A stretch of DNA of 33,314 nucleotides from a bacterium (GCA_030429975.1 JAUIGB010000011.1:1-33314), one strand, 5' to 3'; positions 8,699 through 15,929 are shown, numbered from the stretch's first letter. Made by a program: numbers and translations. The notes: generated by a model not told the origin, from the sequence alone.

Positions 8699-9352
8699 AT
8701 GGCAACGTCGTACGAGCAGTTAAGTAGCTTGTCTAACGAGAGACTGGCCAACACGAACGTGTATTGGCCTATCGATGAAGTAAGGGACTTCACGATTGAC
8801 ACTATAGAGAACTATTACAGAACTCACATTTCGAATGATTTTACGCTACCTGAGGGATATGACCACTTCTCGCACAGGTCAGATTCGAACCAAAAAATAC
8901 AGTACCTAAAAGATATTGGAGTCCGGGCAGTCCGCTACGCTCTCGTGATGTTTGCGCGCTTTGATGACGAAGATGACATAAGGGCTCTGCCGATGTACTC
9001 GGATTATGAGAGCCGATCCAATCGAAATGTGACTGGAAGCTATCACAGTGCCATTGTGGACGATTATTATTATCATTCCTACGATGAACGGGCCGAGGAG
9101 TATGGTTTTCGGTCCGCTGGCGGGATGGATGTAATTAGTGGCGAAGCCATTCTGTTGGAACACGCAGAAGGGCCGACAGTATATCTGCGCGTTCCAAGGG
9201 GTAAAATGCTATCAGATCAGCACCGTGATGCCATGACTGCAATGTCATTGGATTTTCCTGACGCAAAATACGCGGTGCTAACCGGTGGAATGTCGCAGTA
9301 CGCTATTTTCCACGAAGGTGTAACCGAGGAATTTCCACCCGATTTTGTATGA
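8699..9352 (+). CDS. Hypothetical protein downstream of fusA, 217 aa
   Basis: It starts 4 nt after the fusA stop and so is probably co-transcribed with fusA. It is soluble and acidic, with a Tyr/Asp/His-rich middle (DDYYYHSYDERAEEYGFRS, about 121-139). I do not recognise a family. Residues 70-99 (LKDIGVRAVRYALVMFARF...) resemble residues 62-91 of the gene upstream of tuf (LERAGVEAISHAHVQFGNF...): L, GV, A, A, V, F, F, D, A and P are shared in register, suggesting distant paralogy. It ends in TGA, showing UGA is a stop here. Confidence 0.72.
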   Translation: MATSYEQLSSLSNERLANTNVYWPIDEVRDFTIDTIENYYRTHISNDFTLPEGYDHFSHRSDSNQKIQYLKDIGVRAVRYALVMFARFDDEDDIRALPMYSDYESRSNRNVTGSYHSAIVDDYYYHSYDERAEEYGFRSAGGMDVISGEAILLEHAEGPTVYLRVPRGKMLSDQHRDAMTAMSLDFPDAKYAVLTGGMSQYAIFHEGVTEEFPPDFV

Positions 9353-9423
9353 GAGGCAACCTTGGAATTAGCTTTGAAAAACAAGCATAAGTTCTTGAAA
9401 AATTCCCAAAATGTTAAAAAGTA

Positions 9424-9475
9424 TTGATTTTTCTGACCATTAGGTGTAAAATGAAGCCAACCACATATAGTGTGG
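9424..9475 (+). promoter_or_regulatory. Promoter and 5' hairpin of the hydrolase-like gene
   Basis: TTGATT (9424-9429), a 17-nt spacer, then TAAAAT (9447-9452). The start site would be near 9459, directly before a small inverted repeat CCACA-tatag-TGTGG (9461-9475) that would fold at the 5' end of the message. The rest of the 160-bp gap 9353-9512 shows no other feature. Confidence 0.6.
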
Positions 9476-9512
9476 ATGAGCGGAAAAAGATACGATGACG
9501 GAGGAGTTATAG

Positions 9513-10553
9513 ATGACTCACGAAATTATCAGACCAAACGAAAGATGCATCAAAGAAGGCACCCTGCTGACGCTGGGTGCCGTTTCATTAGCGGCCACTG
9601 CTGCTTTTGCCACTGATTATTCCGTTCACCGCCACACCTACAAGGACAAAAGCGACAAAGCGCGCGTGCTAACTACCCAACGTCCTGGAGAATATTCCGT
9701 CCTGGTCTTTCCCGGATATCATGCAGATGGCGAGATACTAGCGAAAAACTTTGACAAGCACCTAGAACACCTGGGTACAACCCATTTTGTTGTGCATCCA
9801 GAGCGTGGTATGAATCTCGATTCGTATAAGGATGAGATACTAAAAGCACGAAAAATGGACGGACATCGTCCATTATTAATTTATGCACTGTCCATGGGGG
9901 CGTTACTAGATGCAAAGATAGCGTCTGACGAGGGCGTTCGTCATGAAATGGGTGAAATACACCGAAAAGTACTAGACAGCCCACTATCCGGAAAAGGCGA
10001 TCTAGATATAGTGTCCAGACTGGGGATACTGGCAGGGAGCCTGCTACCGGCAACTTTTAGCACGGACAGAGTGTACCACCTCGTGAATCAATTGGGTCTA
10101 GGCGACGAATCACTGGACTTTGATCCGGAATTGGTCACGCGGGAAGAGGCCGAAGAGCGCCTGTGGTCTACGCGTAGGGTCAGGTACGCGGCGGCAAAGG
10201 GCCAAATACCATTCATGCACCGCGAAAACATGGCAAAAATGGATTTGTCACAGGCGGGCGCCGAACTAGACGAGGGAATTATTGTACTATCATCGCTTGA
10301 GGATCACCTCATTAACACGCGTCGATCGGCCGGCGTTATTAGCGACTCGTACGACATACCGGTGGAATTTCGTTACGACCTAACGCGAAAAGAAACTTCA
10401 CATGCAACTGGTCCCGAGAACCCAAGGGGTGTAGTAGATGCCCTGGAAGGCAAGAATCGCGACAAATACATGACGCTGGATATCCGCAATACTATTCGCA
10501 AATATCAAGAAAACAAAAAACGTCGCGCAATTTGGCAGAAAAAACCAGCCTAG
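9513..10553 (+). CDS. Membrane-anchored alpha/beta-hydrolase-like protein
   Basis: The protein has 346 aa. A signal anchor spans residues 16-34 (GTLLTLGAVSLAATAAFAT). The next part looks like an alpha/beta hydrolase: strand YSVLVFPGYHADG (61-73), then a nucleophile elbow YALSMG (124-129, Ser127, with Ala in place of the first Gly), an acid candidate in SSLEDHL (Asp264) and a His candidate in TSHATG (His297), in the order Ser-Asp-His. The domain would lie outside the cytoplasm. A strong Shine-Dalgarno (GGAGGAG) lies 8 nt upstream of the ATG. Substrate unknown. The stop shares 4 bp with the convergent gene. Confidence 0.68.
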   Translation: MTHEIIRPNERCIKEGTLLTLGAVSLAATAAFATDYSVHRHTYKDKSDKARVLTTQRPGEYSVLVFPGYHADGEILAKNFDKHLEHLGTTHFVVHPERGMNLDSYKDEILKARKMDGHRPLLIYALSMGALLDAKIASDEGVRHEMGEIHRKVLDSPLSGKGDLDIVSRLGILAGSLLPATFSTDRVYHLVNQLGLGDESLDFDPELVTREEAEERLWSTRRVRYAAAKGQIPFMHRENMAKMDLSQAGAELDEGIIVLSSLEDHLINTRRSAGVISDSYDIPVEFRYDLTRKETSHATGPENPRGVVDALEGKNRDKYMTLDIRNTIRKYQENKKRRAIWQKKPA

Positions 10554-11266
10554 CCAAAACGACGATATATAAAACCAAACTTATCTTCGGATATATTCTT
10601 TAGCATGGGATGTTCTAATCTATCTTGGGATTCATAATCTTCGTTTGGTAGTATGCCTAGGAACATACTGACGGGTTTTGCAGCGGTTTGACGACTGACG
10701 TCGTATAGTGGACCAAACTTCGATACGATCGTGCGCATCATTCTGTCCGACAAAGTCCTTCTGCCGTATTTGTCGAATGTCGCTTCGAGTTCGACGTCGT
10801 CAATCAAATGGGCGTCGGTCAGAGACTCATTCAGGGGGTCTCCTTCGTTTTCTAGTATATGAGCGCGCAATTCCCCGTATATTAGGTCTTGGTCACTTTC
10901 TACGCGCCATGAATTCGCAGGGGCTTCAGCGTAGTTGATGTCATAGTGACTGCAGACATTGCACGCTGGAGCGCCTAGACAGCGAACTGTCCTATTATCT
11001 ATGTTCGGTCGTGGCCATTGGTCATAATCACGCCCCCATAACATCGAAGCAAAAGCTAGGGATGCGCCCAGCTGGGCTTTTGGATGATAGGACTGAATAG
11101 TACGCACGTTCGACTCGTCGTCTTTCATAATGCCGTATAGCTTGTTCAAAATAGGATCAAGGACGGGATATACATCGGCGGGGTCGAGTGCCTCGCCATC
11201 AGATTCATATTTCCAACCTATGTCAGTTGCCCTCACGCCCCAGATACGATGTTCATTATTTGCCAT
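10550..11266 (-). CDS. Hypothetical protein with a cysteine cluster, 238 aa
   Basis: I do not recognise this protein. It begins MANNEHRIWGVRATDIGWKY and is soluble. A cysteine cluster CLGAPACNVCSHYDINY (C-x5-C-x2-C, then H) in the middle could bind a metal. The ATG at 11266 was chosen because TATGAT ends 6 nt upstream; an in-frame ATG at 11293 lies inside the divergent promoter. The stop overlaps the hydrolase-like gene by 4 bp (CTAG). Confidence 0.7.
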   Translation of the reverse strand: MANNEHRIWGVRATDIGWKYESDGEALDPADVYPVLDPILNKLYGIMKDDESNVRTIQSYHPKAQLGASLAFASMLWGRDYDQWPRPNIDNRTVRCLGAPACNVCSHYDINYAEAPANSWRVESDQDLIYGELRAHILENEGDPLNESLTDAHLIDDVELEATFDKYGRRTLSDRMMRTIVSKFGPLYDVSRQTAAKPVSMFLGILPNEDYESQDRLEHPMLKNISEDKFGFIYRRFG

Positions 11267-11272
11267 GCAGAC

Positions 11273-11278
11273 ATCATA
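11273..11278 (-). promoter_or_regulatory. -10 element of the 238-aa gene
   Basis: TATGAT on the minus strand, preceded directly by TG, with 6 nt (gtctgc) to the ATG at 11266. Predicts a leaderless transcript. Confidence 0.5.
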
Positions 11279-11286
11279 CACTAATA

Positions 11287-11315
11287 TTGACAAATTGTGT
11301 CGCTTATGCTATAAT
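11287..11315 (+). promoter_or_regulatory. Consensus sigma-70 promoter, leaderless gene
   Basis: TTGACA (11287-11292), a 17-nt spacer and TATAAT (11310-11315), a perfect consensus match, with a TGC extension of the -10 (11307-11309). Only 6 nt (gaaggt) separate the -10 from the ATG at 11322, so RNA would start on the start codon. Confidence 0.85.
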
Positions 11316-11321
11316 GAAGGT

Positions 11322-11912
11322 ATGAGTGAGCAATCGAAATACCAGAGGTATATGGACGTTGTACGTGATAATATTCGTCACAACGACCACTTTCCACGTA
11401 TACGAGATGCTTCAATATATTGTACTGACGTAGTGGGCGAGTATTATTCTGACTCCGGGGATGAGCTAACGGATGTATGCGGCTTTACGAACTATACGGA
11501 AGTATTAGAACGCGCCGGTGTCGAGGCTATTTCTCATGCTCACGTACAATTCGGAAACTTCGCTGATTCGGATGAATTCGTTGCCGTACCTTGGGTACTC
11601 GCGCCAGACGGCGTCGTAACCAAAATAGACGGGCCAGACCTAATGCACGGTCACCTAGCTGGCGATTGTTACGAGTATCTAAAAGACGGTAAGTTTGAAT
11701 TTTCTAGGCAAAATCCGACGTATTTGCGCGCATTTTGTGCTGCGAGACCCGGCCAAAAGGCGCTGTTTTTGATTGATTTGTATACTAAGTACAATGACAT
11801 TCCCAATATAGGCAAAGAGGCCCTAGACGTGATGGGCACGGAACTCGCCCCAGTTGCAAAGGTAATCGCGAAGTTCTATACGGGCGACTTGCCAGTCATA
11901 AAGTTAAACTAG
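11322..11912 (+). CDS. Hypothetical protein upstream of tuf, 196 aa
   Basis: It begins MSEQSKYQRYMDVVRDN; soluble, no recognised domain. Residues 62-91 resemble part of the gene downstream of fusA (see that entry). The start at 11322 is fixed by the consensus promoter that ends 6 nt upstream; the longer frame back to 11130 would run through that promoter and is rejected. A perfect promoter implies strong expression despite the lack of a Shine-Dalgarno leader. Confidence 0.78.
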   Translation: MSEQSKYQRYMDVVRDNIRHNDHFPRIRDASIYCTDVVGEYYSDSGDELTDVCGFTNYTEVLERAGVEAISHAHVQFGNFADSDEFVAVPWVLAPDGVVTKIDGPDLMHGHLAGDCYEYLKDGKFEFSRQNPTYLRAFCAARPGQKALFLIDLYTKYNDIPNIGKEALDVMGTELAPVAKVIAKFYTGDLPVIKLN

Positions 11913-11919
11913 AAAACAC

Positions 11920-11948
11920 TTTACACACCCCTAAAATGCGTGTATAAT
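11920..11948 (+). promoter_or_regulatory. tuf promoter
   Basis: TTTACA (11920-11925), 17-nt spacer, TATAAT (11943-11948). The layout (AACACTTTAC ... GTGTATAAT) closely matches the infA promoter at 30672-30700. The start site near 11955 leaves a leader of about 82 nt. Confidence 0.8.
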
Positions 11949-12006
11949 TTAATCCATACGTCGCATAAACTCTATTAGATTTGTGCGTCAAAATTTTTAT
12001 TAATAA

Positions 12007-12022
12007 TTCGCAAGGCAGCGAA
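12007..12022 (+). promoter_or_regulatory. Hairpin next to the tuf ribosome binding site
   Basis: TTCGC-aaggca-GCGAA forms a 5-bp stem. Its 3' arm runs into the Shine-Dalgarno AAGGAG (12021-12026), which is 10 nt before the ATG. It could modulate initiation; no regulator is known. Confidence 0.4.
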
Positions 12023-12036
12023 GGAGAAAAATCTCA

Positions 12037-13221
12037 ATGGCAGATTTCGATCGAAGCAAACCGCACGTCAACGTTGGTACCATGGGTCACGTTGACCACG
12101 GTAAAACAACACTGACGGCAGCAATTACGACTGTCCTCGCAAAAAAACTACCTAGCGATGTCAACAAGCAAGTCGCTTACGACCAAATTGACAACGCACC
12201 AGAAGAAAAAGCACGTGGTATAACCATCGCTTCTTCTCACCAAGAATACGAATCAGAGAGCCGACACTACGCTCACGTTGACATGCCAGGACACGCTGAC
12301 TACGTCAAGAACATGATCACTGGTGCCGCACAAATCGATGGCGCGATCCTAGTGGTTGCAGCAAACGACGGCCCACTACCACAGACTCGTGAGCACGTAC
12401 TATTGGCTCACCAGGTGAACGTACCAAAGATCGTAGTATTCCTAAACAAGATGGACCTAGCCGACGAAGAGCTAGTCGAACTAGTTGAAATGGATGTACG
12501 TGAACTATTGACCAAGAACGGTTATGATGGCGACAACGCTCCTATCATCAAGGGTTCTGCTACTAAGGCTCTAGAAGGCGACGCTGCAAGCGAAGACGCT
12601 ATCATGGAACTAGTAAAAGCACTTGACGACTACATCGAAGAGCCAAAGCGCGACCTAGACAAATCATTCCTAATGCCTATCGAGGACGTTTTCTCAATCA
12701 AGGGTCGTGGAACAGTTGCTACCGGTCGTATCGAACAAGGTATCGTAAAACTAAACGACGAAGTTGAAATCGTTGGTATCCGCGACACACAAAAGTCTGT
12801 CGTAACAGGTATCGAAGCTTTCAAGAAGAATCTAGACCAAGGTCAGGCTGGCGACAACGCTGGACTATTGCTACGAGGCATCGAGCGCGAACAAATCGAG
12901 CGCGGTCAGGTAGTCGTAAAACCTGGCACATTGACTCCACACACTGAATTTGCGGCAGAAGTCTACATCTTGAAGAAAGAAGAAGGTGGACGTCACACAC
13001 CATTCAGCAAGGGTTACAAACCACAGTTCTACTTCCGTACAACTGACGTAACTGGTGAAGTTGAGCTACCAGCAGACAAAGAAATGGTCATGCCTGGTGA
13101 CACTGTAACGTTTAACGTAAAGCTTCTATCTCCAATCGCTATGGATGATGGTCTACGCTTCGCTATCCGTGAAGGTGGCCGCACCGTTGGTGCAGGTGTC
13201 GTAACTAAGATTACTAAATAA
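12037..13221 (+). CDS. tuf: Elongation factor Tu
   Basis: The protein has 394 aa, the usual EF-Tu length. It delivers aminoacyl-tRNA to the ribosome as a GTP complex. The P-loop GHVDHGKT (17-24), switch-1 RGIT (60-63), NKMD (137-140) and a GSA motif are canonical, followed by beta-barrel domains II and III ending [11 protein letters not shown]. The G3 region reads DMPGH (82-86), where most bacterial EF-Tu have DCPGH, and GTMGH replaces GTIGH. It is monocistronic: its own strong promoter upstream and an intrinsic terminator 18 nt downstream. It is separated from fusA by four genes. Confidence 0.97.
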   Translation: MADFDRSKPHVNVGTMGHVDHGKTTLTAAITTVLAKKLPSDVNKQVAYDQIDNAPEEKARGITIASSHQEYESESRHYAHVDMPGHADYVKNMITGAAQIDGAILVVAANDGPLPQTREHVLLAHQVNVPKIVVFLNKMDLADEELVELVEMDVRELLTKNGYDGDNAPIIKGSATKALEGDAASEDAIMELVKALDDYIEEPKRDLDKSFLMPIEDVFSIKGRGTVATGRIEQGIVKLNDEVEIVGIRDTQKSVVTGIEAFKKNLDQGQAGDNAGLLLRGIEREQIERGQVVVKPGTLTPHTEFAAEVYILKKEEGGRHTPFSKGYKPQFYFRTTDVTGEVELPADKEMVMPGDTVTFNVKLLSPIAMDDGLRFAIREGGRTVGAGVVTKITK

Positions 13222-13239
13222 TCAGAGTTATCACCAATG

Positions 13240-13266
13240 AAAACACCGCCGTAATGGCGGTGTTTT
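13240..13266. terminator. Bidirectional intrinsic terminator after tuf
   Basis: AAAACACCGCC-gtaat-GGCGGTGTTTT: a perfect 11-bp inverted repeat with T-runs on both strands. It serves tuf and the convergent gene that ends at 13283. Confidence 0.92.
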
Positions 13267-13282
13267 CTATTTGTAGGTTATT

Positions 13283-13720
13283 TTATTCGTATATACCCAA
13301 GGCTTGCTTTGTGTAGTCGTGTAATCGCTGTTCGTTCCTGTCGAATGGCGCGAATGTAGGTAACAGTGCCTTTAGTTCGCTGTCACGTTCATGCGAGTGA
13401 CCCGTTTCTTGATATGCAGACGCATAGCAAAAAGCCAGTCCAACTGGGGCTAATGTATGCAGTCTTTCGTCTACCTCGTCGCGTGCCACGTTACAAACTT
13501 GGCGTAGGTCGGCGAAGGTTTGTTGGAACTTTTCTTCGTCATTGACATGTATGACGCATTCATTGTATATCTCGGCTACTTTTGGATTCGATAATACACC
13601 TAGGACGCGCGAGGCTGTCGCTAGGTCGTGCTTTGGATACTCTAACTCTTCTATAGTTGGTAGTTCTGTTTCGTCGTGTTCGGCCTGCGCAGGGTCTGTG
13701 TTTGGTTCTAGGTCATTCAT
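13283..13720 (-). CDS. Hypothetical protein, 145 aa
   Basis: I do not recognise this protein. It is acidic at the N-terminus (MNDLEPNTDPAQAEHDETEL), soluble and predicted helical (KVAEIYNECVIHVNDEEKFQ onward). The ATG at 13720 is preferred over a TTG three codons upstream because TATACT ends 8 nt before it. It converges on tuf and shares its terminator. Confidence 0.68.
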   Translation of the reverse strand: MNDLEPNTDPAQAEHDETELPTIEELEYPKHDLATASRVLGVLSNPKVAEIYNECVIHVNDEEKFQQTFADLRQVCNVARDEVDERLHTLAPVGLAFCYASAYQETGHSHERDSELKALLPTFAPFDRNEQRLHDYTKQALGIYE

Positions 13721-13728
13721 AATTAGCA

Positions 13729-13745
13729 AGTATATGCATATGCAT
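13729..13745 (-). promoter_or_regulatory. -10 element and overlapping 12-bp palindrome
   Basis: TATACT on the minus strand (13734-13729) lies 8 nt before the ATG at 13720. Touching its upstream edge is ATGCATATGCAT (13734-13745), a perfect 12-bp palindrome, a plausible operator position. Confidence 0.45.
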
Positions 13746-13758
13746 GATGGATTGCAAA

Positions 13759-14148
13759 CTATCGGGGAGGTCGCATACCGGGCAGGAGGTTGCGAATATG
13801 CTTTGGCATACCCATAGTAGCCTTTTCTGGGGTAGTAGGGTCGTACAGTATGTGAAATATACGGTCGGCGCGAACTTTGACAGTGCGTTGATCACCATAA
13901 TCACGCAAGAGTTCCTGTAGCATAGCACCAATATTCTTGAAGGTTTCGTATGGTACGTCAAACGCATCTGCATCCGTTAATCCTTCGATTTCGGATTCCT
14001 GCAGTATGCGCTGAAAGCCAATCTCGATCTCTTGGACCGTGCCTATTCCGAAGTGAGCTTGGATTACCTCGAGGACGTCATTTGACAGGCGAATTCTATC
14101 GTCCTGTGTAATCTCTACGTGTCCTCTTGGTTCCCGCTCTGGTGACAT
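13759..14148 (-). CDS. Hypothetical protein, 129 aa
   Basis: I do not recognise this protein. Soluble and mainly helical, with a proline- and arginine-rich C-terminus (LLPGMRPPR). It has its own extended -10 (TGGTATAAT) and a leader of about 13 nt with AGAGGT before the ATG, so unlike several neighbours it is predicted to use a ribosome binding site. Confidence 0.7.
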   Translation of the reverse strand: MSPEREPRGHVEITQDDRIRLSNDVLEVIQAHFGIGTVQEIEIGFQRILQESEIEGLTDADAFDVPYETFKNIGAMLQELLRDYGDQRTVKVRADRIFHILYDPTTPEKATMGMPKHIRNLLPGMRPPR

Positions 14149-14167
14149 AATGTACCTCTATCCTTTC

Positions 14168-14176
14168 ATTATACCA
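14168..14176 (-). promoter_or_regulatory. Extended -10 promoter
   Basis: TGGTATAAT on the minus strand; start site near 14161 for the 129-aa gene. Confidence 0.6.
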
Positions 14177-14199
14177 CAAATTGGCTATAAAAGCTAATA

Positions 14200-15060
14200 C
14201 TAAAGATCTCGAGGATTGTCGACATATAGCATTTCGCCAGGTTGTAAGCCCAACATCTGCTCTACTAGATAATCCTGTTTGCCTCTGTAACGCTTTAATG
14301 CTCTATGGTGAATGACATTCATGTCGTCCCAGTACGCTGCGCTTTCCGATACTCTAGCGTCAGGGTCTTCGTCCAGCTCGTATTCAAAAGCTCTGTCGTA
14401 ATTTTCTAATTCGAATTCGATTAAAAAACTGGATGGTATTGATGGATAATCCTCGAGTCTACAATCTAAATCTAGGTAGCTGTCCTCGTTCTCCCAGTAA
14501 TCGCTGCTATCTATAATTGTAGATTTCTCGGTCGGGGTGATTATTACTGGTGTTGGAGCGGTAGCCTGTGTATTCAATGAGTGTGTTGGCAGAGGGGCAG
14601 CCCTTGCATTTATTGTTATTGAATTAATTTCTTCATCTTTCGTACCGTCTTCTCGTATACGTGGACCGTAGGAAACGCGAACCATATAATGGAATAAGGG
14701 GTCTCTGGCGGTTAGTGACTTTTCGACCTTTTGGGCGAGTATGTTAAAGGCTTCTGCGCCATGTTCTCGATTTATCAAACTTTTCCATTTGCCCCACCAG
14801 TCGGTTTTGCTATACGTTCCGACGACACCCTCGAAACCGTAATCATCACGATGTCGCGGAGGATGATAACCACCAAATGCCAAGTAATCATCGTTAAATG
14901 ATTTAATCAAATCCGAAAATGCATAATCTTGAAAAGTCGACTGACAAAATATCGCATCTATCTCACGATCAATGGAATAGATTTTACTATCGTATTCTTC
15001 TTTTGCCTTTTGTTCGTCATGTTCACGCTTGCGGTAATTGCTGGACTCTATTAATGCCAT
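14200..15060 (-). CDS. Hypothetical protein, 286 aa
   Basis: I do not recognise this protein. The N-terminal 35 residues are highly charged and probably coiled (NYRKREHDEQKAKEEYDSK). A Tyr/Asp-rich block (about 50-75) and a Thr/Pro-rich linker (about 155-180) precede an acidic C-terminal region (SYLDLDCRLEDYPS, then FELENYDRAFEYELDEDPDA). No membrane segment. A Shine-Dalgarno AAGGAG lies 8 nt before the ATG and a TATAAT at 15089-15084. Confidence 0.7.
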   Translation of the reverse strand: MALIESSNYRKREHDEQKAKEEYDSKIYSIDREIDAIFCQSTFQDYAFSDLIKSFNDDYLAFGGYHPPRHRDDYGFEGVVGTYSKTDWWGKWKSLINREHGAEAFNILAQKVEKSLTARDPLFHYMVRVSYGPRIREDGTKDEEINSITINARAAPLPTHSLNTQATAPTPVIITPTEKSTIIDSSDYWENEDSYLDLDCRLEDYPSIPSSFLIEFELENYDRAFEYELDEDPDARVSESAAYWDDMNVIHHRALKRYRGKQDYLVEQMLGLQPGEMLYVDNPRDL

Positions 15061-15083
15061 TATTGAACTCCTTGAATGGTATT

Positions 15084-15089
15084 ATTATA
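15084..15089 (-). promoter_or_regulatory. -10 element of the 286-aa gene
   Basis: TATAAT on the minus strand, inside repeat copy A, directly after the terminator of the upstream cassette; leader about 16 nt. Confidence 0.55.
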
Positions 15090-15123
15090 ACACAAAATGC
15101 GAAAACCCGCCAGACCACGGAGG
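15085..15123. repeat. Direct repeat, copy A (terminator-promoter module)
   Basis: 39 bp, 37 identical to copy B at 15488-15526. On the minus strand it carries one arm and loop of a terminator stem, its T-run, and the -10 of the next gene. Confidence 0.85.
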
Positions 15124-15132
15124 CCTGACGGG
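15106..15132 (-). terminator. Intrinsic terminator of the 90-aa gene
   Basis: An imperfect 11-bp inverted repeat (CCCGCCAGACC / GGCCTGACGGG, two mismatches, 5-nt loop), followed on the minus strand by TTTT. Confidence 0.65.
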
Positions 15133-15169
15133 CTTCGACATGGTTGACGGGAAATGAAGGGGGTATTAT

Positions 15170-15185
15170 GGCACTAAGGAGTGCC
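15170..15185. repeat. Short inverted repeat at the stop of the 90-aa gene
   Basis: GGCACT-aagg-AGTGCC, a perfect 6-bp stem touching the stop codon. No T-run follows, so it may stabilise the 3' end of the mRNA. Confidence 0.45.
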
Positions 15186-15457
15186 TATGGTTTGCGCCAC
15201 ACGGTTTTGACCAGCTGGCCGTCCACGTTCGTGATGCGACAGGGTAGCGGGAAATGAACGCGGGTGAAAGGAATGTTGTTGGACCATTCCAGCACGCGCC
15301 TTGATTCACCGACACCGAGGCTGTACACCTTGTCCGCGTTGCGCGCGTCCCGCGGATTCATGAACTCGCGATAGACACGCATGACGGTGCTTCGGTGTGA
15401 ATGGTCAAACCTGCCGACCGTGATAGCCGTGCTTGGGGCGACTTGTGTTAGTTCCAT
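15185..15457 (-). CDS. Hypothetical protein, 90 aa, GC-rich cassette
   Basis: I do not recognise this protein. It begins MELTQVAPSTAITVGRFDHS, is basic and soluble, and ends KTVWRKP. The start at 15457 is set by a strong Shine-Dalgarno (TAGGAGGAGAT) directly upstream; the longer frame begins inside the leader. Codon use is richer in GC than the ribosomal genes. Its leader and -10 are a near copy of those of the short ORF at 15929, and the first residues are similar (MELTQVAP versus MEIAQALP). It has its own promoter and terminator. Confidence 0.68.
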   Translation of the reverse strand: MELTQVAPSTAITVGRFDHSHRSTVMRVYREFMNPRDARNADKVYSLGVGESRRVLEWSNNIPFTRVHFPLPCRITNVDGQLVKTVWRKP

Positions 15458-15479
15458 ATCTCCTCCTAGAATCGGGAAC
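15452..15479. repeat. Duplicated leader, copy 1
   Basis: 28 bp containing the Shine-Dalgarno and start codon on the minus strand; 26 of 28 bases match 15924-15951. Confidence 0.8.
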
Positions 15480-15486
15480 AATATCG

Positions 15487-15492
15487 ATTATA
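15487..15492 (-). promoter_or_regulatory. -10 element of the 90-aa gene
   Basis: TATAAT on the minus strand within repeat copy B; start site near 15480, leader about 22 nt with TAGGAGGAGAT. Confidence 0.55.
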
Positions 15493-15526
15493 ACATAAAA
15501 TGCAAAAACCCGCCAGACCACGGAGG
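15488..15526. repeat. Direct repeat, copy B (terminator-promoter module)
   Basis: 39 bp, 37 identical to copy A at 15085-15123; same relation to the upstream terminator and downstream -10. Confidence 0.85.
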
Positions 15527-15555
15527 TCCAGCGGATTCTCGCGTGATTTGGCGGG
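15509..15555 (-). terminator. Terminator of the ACP-like gene
   Basis: Outer stem CCCGCCA (15509-15515) with TGGCGGG (15549-15555); an inner stem GACC/GGTC; followed on the minus strand by five T. A second inverted repeat TAGCCCCT/AGGGGCTA (15558-15580) overlaps the gene's stop codon. Confidence 0.6.
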
Positions 15556-15563
15556 TGTAGCCC

Positions 15564-15863
15564 CTACTGTGGAGGGGCTATTTCGATCCCGCTCTTTTGC
15601 AGAATCGTGTCGACCAGTCTGCCCACCGACATATTGGGAAATTCATTGAACTCTTCGTCCGTGAATTCATCCATCTCGTCGAACAGCTCTTGGAGCTTCA
15701 GCCGTAGCTGGATGCGCTCCAGATGGCTCAGCCCCAGGTCGGATAGGGTTCTGGTGACATTGATATCGGCCAAGCCAACGCCGGCGTATACCACGAGGAG
15801 CATCGCTACGTTGTGGTACGCGTGGTTGAACTCGTACTCGTACTTTTCCTGTGTGTCCATCAT
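15564..15863 (-). CDS. Acyl-carrier-protein-like protein lacking the DSL serine
   Basis: The protein has 99 aa and is acidic. The order of elements fits an ACP: a first helix (about 9-28), GLADINVTRT like the ACP loop, then LSDLGLSHLERIQL (about 41-54) aligned with the ACP helix-II motif DLGxDSLxxVEL, an acidic stretch DEMDEFTDEEF, and MSVGRLVDTI, like the closing helix. At the phosphopantetheine position the motif reads SHL instead of DSL, so Ser is replaced by His with a Ser one residue earlier. It may be an unmodified ACP-fold adaptor. The start is set by GGAGG 5 nt upstream. GC-rich like its neighbour. Confidence 0.58.
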   Translation of the reverse strand: MMDTQEKYEYEFNHAYHNVAMLLVVYAGVGLADINVTRTLSDLGLSHLERIQLRLKLQELFDEMDEFTDEEFNEFPNMSVGRLVDTILQKSGIEIAPPQ

Positions 15864-15872
15864 TGTCGCCTC

Positions 15873-15929
15873 CTACGGGCCTCTGACGCCTCTGGCGCTT
15901 TTACCGGGCAGAGCTTGTGCGATTTCCAT
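15873..15929 (-). CDS. Short upstream ORF (18 aa) before the ACP-like gene
   Basis: MEIAQALPGKSARGVRGP, preceded by a strong TAGGAGGAGAT and ending 9 nt before the ATG of the ACP-like gene. Its leader and first codons resemble those of the 90-aa gene, so it may be the stump of a duplicated gene, or a leader peptide coupled to the ACP-like gene. Confidence 0.45.
   Translation of the reverse strand: MEIAQALPGKSARGVRGP

Noticed and set aside
15085-15526. The 39-bp direct repeats as a CRISPR or att pair
   Set aside because: Only two copies, about 400 bp apart with a gene between, and each coincides with a terminator and promoter; no integrase nearby.
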